Shown here in pieces: positions 62,584-64,000 of a stretch of DNA of 64,000 bases (the stretch's first letter is position 1; each line of letters opens with the position of its first letter). The translations under genes were made by a program, and so were the position numbers. The DNA lies in assembly GCF_009931115.1 (NCBI RefSeq), contig NZ_CP047491.1, forward strand, positions 3,113,501 through 3,177,500, read 5' to 3'. The notes below the pieces were generated by a model that worked only from the letters and a program-made list of their open reading frames with translations, did no database searches and was not told the origin of the DNA. The stretch is from Microbulbifer hydrolyticus (lineage in GTDB: Bacteria; Pseudomonadota; Gammaproteobacteria; Pseudomonadales; Cellvibrionaceae).

Positions 62584-63311
62584 CAAGTGCTCCTCGGCGA
62601 ATATACGACGTCGAGTCGGTGTTTTTTATGGACAGAATTTTTTGCTGCGCAACAGTACCCCAAACCCCAGGATTTCCCCCGGTTATGCGCCCATGTTCGC
62701 CAGATCACCACCTGAAATGGCGGAAAAGCAACGAACATTGGCCAACGTTTCCGCAGCACTACCTACAATAGCTGGCTGAAACACGGAGGGACTGTGCGAC
62801 CTGAATACCGCCGGCCATAAGGAACCTGATTCACGGCTCGTTAATACCGGCTCGACTTTGAATTCGGCGTTGAATTCTCGGCCCGTCAACTGTAGGGCGG
62901 GCACCTAACGGCGCACAGGGATGCCCTCAATTAACCGGCTGCAAGTGCTCAAGCGGGGGCGATTGTAGTATTACTACAAACGTTTTTCCAGATAGGACGA
63001 TTAGTAACAAATAAAACCAATTTGTAAAACAATTATTTGCCAATTAGCGGTTTTGCCGAAACATATCGCGGAGAAAGCGGTAATTTTTATTACAAAATCG
63101 AGTCCGAAAAATCGATTCTGGTCACGCTTGAAGCCCCGTCCGGCGGTGGGGAATACTTCGAGGAGAACAGGCGTACCACGCACGAATAGGACCCGAACAG
63201 GACTTGGGAGTGCATCCCTGTGGACAAATCCTGCCGCCGAGGTGCCCGGGTCACCAACACGCGGGCGGGAAAATCGGCCTCAGGGACAGGGTCCGGTGAG
63301 ACAACCGAGCG
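62584..63311. other. Long intergenic region: aceE leader and promoter area
   Basis: About 730 bases between aceE and the sortase gene, both on the minus strand. It contains the palindrome at 62963-62979 with a promoter-like element on the minus strand overlapping it (TGGAAA-N17-TACAAT). Another possible pair, TTTACA-N16-TACTAA, lies further upstream. This implies an aceE leader of about 370 bases. I see no convincing gene or terminator in the remainder. Confidence 0.5.
62963..62979. promoter_or_regulatory. PdhR/FadR-type operator candidate upstream of aceE
   Basis: TTGTAGTATTACTACAA is a perfect 17-base palindrome. Its centre contains the TNGTNNNACNA pattern bound by FadR-subfamily GntR regulators, of which PdhR controls aceEF in E. 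coli. It overlaps a promoter-like -10 (TACAAT) on the aceE strand. The regulator gene is not in the window. Confidence 0.5.
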
Positions 63312-63914
63312 CTACAACTGCACCGTCGCCACCTCGTCGATATAGTCCGCGTACACCAGGTATCGCAGTGGCCCCCCTGCATCCAGGGCATCAAACGGGT
63401 AGCAGGTAACCAGCAGCAGGCCCGGTGCAGCCGCTACCGGGAGGCGCTCGGTTTCACTGTTGACCACTTTTGCCCCCCTTACACGGTAGGAGTGCCAGCG
63501 TCCGCGCCGATCCTGCAGCTGAATCACAGCCCCCGGCTTCAGCCTATCCAGGTTACGGAAGTGTGTATCCCGGTGAGCAGCAATCACAGTGGTGCGCGGC
63601 TCGGCCAGGTTGCCGGGCTCACCGGAGCCCGCCATCAGGCCGGGGCCGAATGCCAGAGCCTGGCCACTGGTTCCCTGCAACACCACCAATGACTTTTTCT
63701 CCCCCAGCTTGAGTTGTGCGACAGGCCAGGTATCTGCCCAGGGCCAGGGCTTGTAAGGCTCGCCGCTGGCGAGCTGGCGCTGCCAGGAATCGCTGATCAG
63801 ATACTGCGCTAGCTCCGCCTTTACCAGCAGCCAGGCGCCGCCACCCAGCTGCCAGAGCCCCGCGGTAAGCAAAAATGCCGACAGCCAGGGCGCGAGCCGG
63901 GCCGCGCGGCTCAC
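63312..63914 (-). CDS. Class GN (marine proteobacterial) sortase
   Basis: 200 residues from a GTG that overlaps the stop of the preceding gene. An N-terminal membrane anchor (WLSAFLLTAGLWQLGGGAWLLV) precedes the sortase barrel. The catalytic residues are H114 in VIAAHRDTHF, C171 in LLLVTCYPFDA and R184 in PLRYLV. Sortases of this type in marine gammaproteobacteria occur with a single dedicated substrate, usually a large inter-alpha-trypsin-inhibitor-like protein encoded next to them. The partial gene upstream could be that substrate. Confidence 0.85.
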   Translation of the reverse strand: MSRAARLAPWLSAFLLTAGLWQLGGGAWLLVKAELAQYLISDSWQRQLASGEPYKPWPWADTWPVAQLKLGEKKSLVVLQGTSGQALAFGPGLMAGSGEPGNLAEPRTTVIAAHRDTHFRNLDRLKPGAVIQLQDRRGRWHSYRVRGAKVVNSETERLPVAAAPGLLLVTCYPFDALDAGGPLRYLVYADYIDEVATVQL

Positions 63915-64000
63915 AGTGACATCCCCGAACGGGCAGCGTGGCTGCGACGGCGCATATCCGGAATGACCCCGCGCAACCAGCGGCGCAGCGCACGCTCTGC
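63911..64000 (-). CDS. C-terminal end of a gene cut by the window edge, possible sortase substrate
   Basis: Only the last 29 residues are inside: a strongly basic tail (ALRRWLRGVIPDMRRRSHAARSGMSL). It overlaps the GTG of the sortase gene by 4 bases, so the two are translationally coupled. Proteins sorted by sortases end in a basic tail after LPxTG and a membrane helix, which agrees, but the diagnostic parts lie outside the window. Confidence 0.5.
   Translation of the reverse strand, partial: AERALRRWLRGVIPDMRRRSHAARSGMSL

Noticed and set aside
59872..62715. A very long open frame on the plus strand (947 codons) opposite aceE and the start of aceF
   Set aside because: It is the mirror of a strongly conserved gene with high-GC third positions, which leaves the opposite frame free of stops. 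The translation has no recognisable domain and is rich in His/Val/Gln/Arg, as expected of such shadows.
62850..62880. Two GAATTC hexamers in the aceE leader considered as a direct repeat
   Set aside because: Short, imperfectly flanked and without symmetry relative to a promoter; likely chance.

Overview
The window is a stretch of a gammaproteobacterial chromosome with fairly high GC content and dense coding. Gene order and content suggest a marine Cellvibrionales (Microbulbifer-like) organism. This rests on the Pseudomonas-type block dksA-gluQRS-cbrX-cbrA-cbrB-(sRNA)-pcnB-folK-deoxynucleoside kinase-panB, on FabV as the enoyl-ACP reductase seen here, on a proteobacterial sortase at the right edge, and on a family of nested-hairpin repeats. 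The taxonomic name is inference. I saw no tRNA, rRNA, prophage, insertion sequence or CRISPR array.

0-16 kb: a partial glutamine-synthetase-like gene, a DCC-family redox protein, an RpiB-like isomerase and a compact minus-strand operon (flavin monooxygenase, two membrane proteins, Tat-exported aldo/keto reductase). Next comes a TPP-riboswitch-controlled thiamine acquisition operon (TonB receptor, YkoF-like protein, PnuT-type permease, thiamine-kinase-like protein). An acyltransferase and a glutamine synthetase / aldehyde dehydrogenase / Fe-alcohol dehydrogenase operon, likely for amine catabolism, follow.

15-25 kb: housekeeping genes (ppa, tag, cysE, VanY-type peptidase, TfoX C-terminal-like protein, htpX, HtrA-type protease, Rieske protein, sfsA, dksA, gluQRS).

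25.6-35 kb: the CbrX/CbrA/CbrB carbon-nitrogen sensing system. A 1-kb gap between cbrB and pcnB carries a canonical sigma-54 promoter, a cluster of GTAAC(A)/TGTTAC elements upstream of it, and about 300 bases packed with A-rich CA motifs. This is the arrangement expected of a CrcZ-like Hfq/Crc-titrating small RNA and is the most interesting item here. pcnB, folK, dNK and panB follow.

35-48.5 kb: thioesterase, ZntB-type transporter, hexose-6-phosphate mutarotase, MBL hydrolase, bamC, dapA, lpxL, tas, fabV, a YciA-type thioesterase behind a second sigma-54-like promoter, a universal stress protein and a SulP transporter.

48.7-56.5 kb: a self-contained MacAB-like system (adaptor, ATPase, two permeases) encoded with its own NtrC-type regulator and histidine kinase. 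It lies behind a third sigma-54 promoter with upstream TGTCCG/CGGACA palindromes.

56.5-64 kb: a membrane protein, three small lipoproteins (two are paralogous and cysteine-rich), aceF and aceE with a FadR/PdhR-like operator, and a sortase whose upstream neighbour is cut by the window end.
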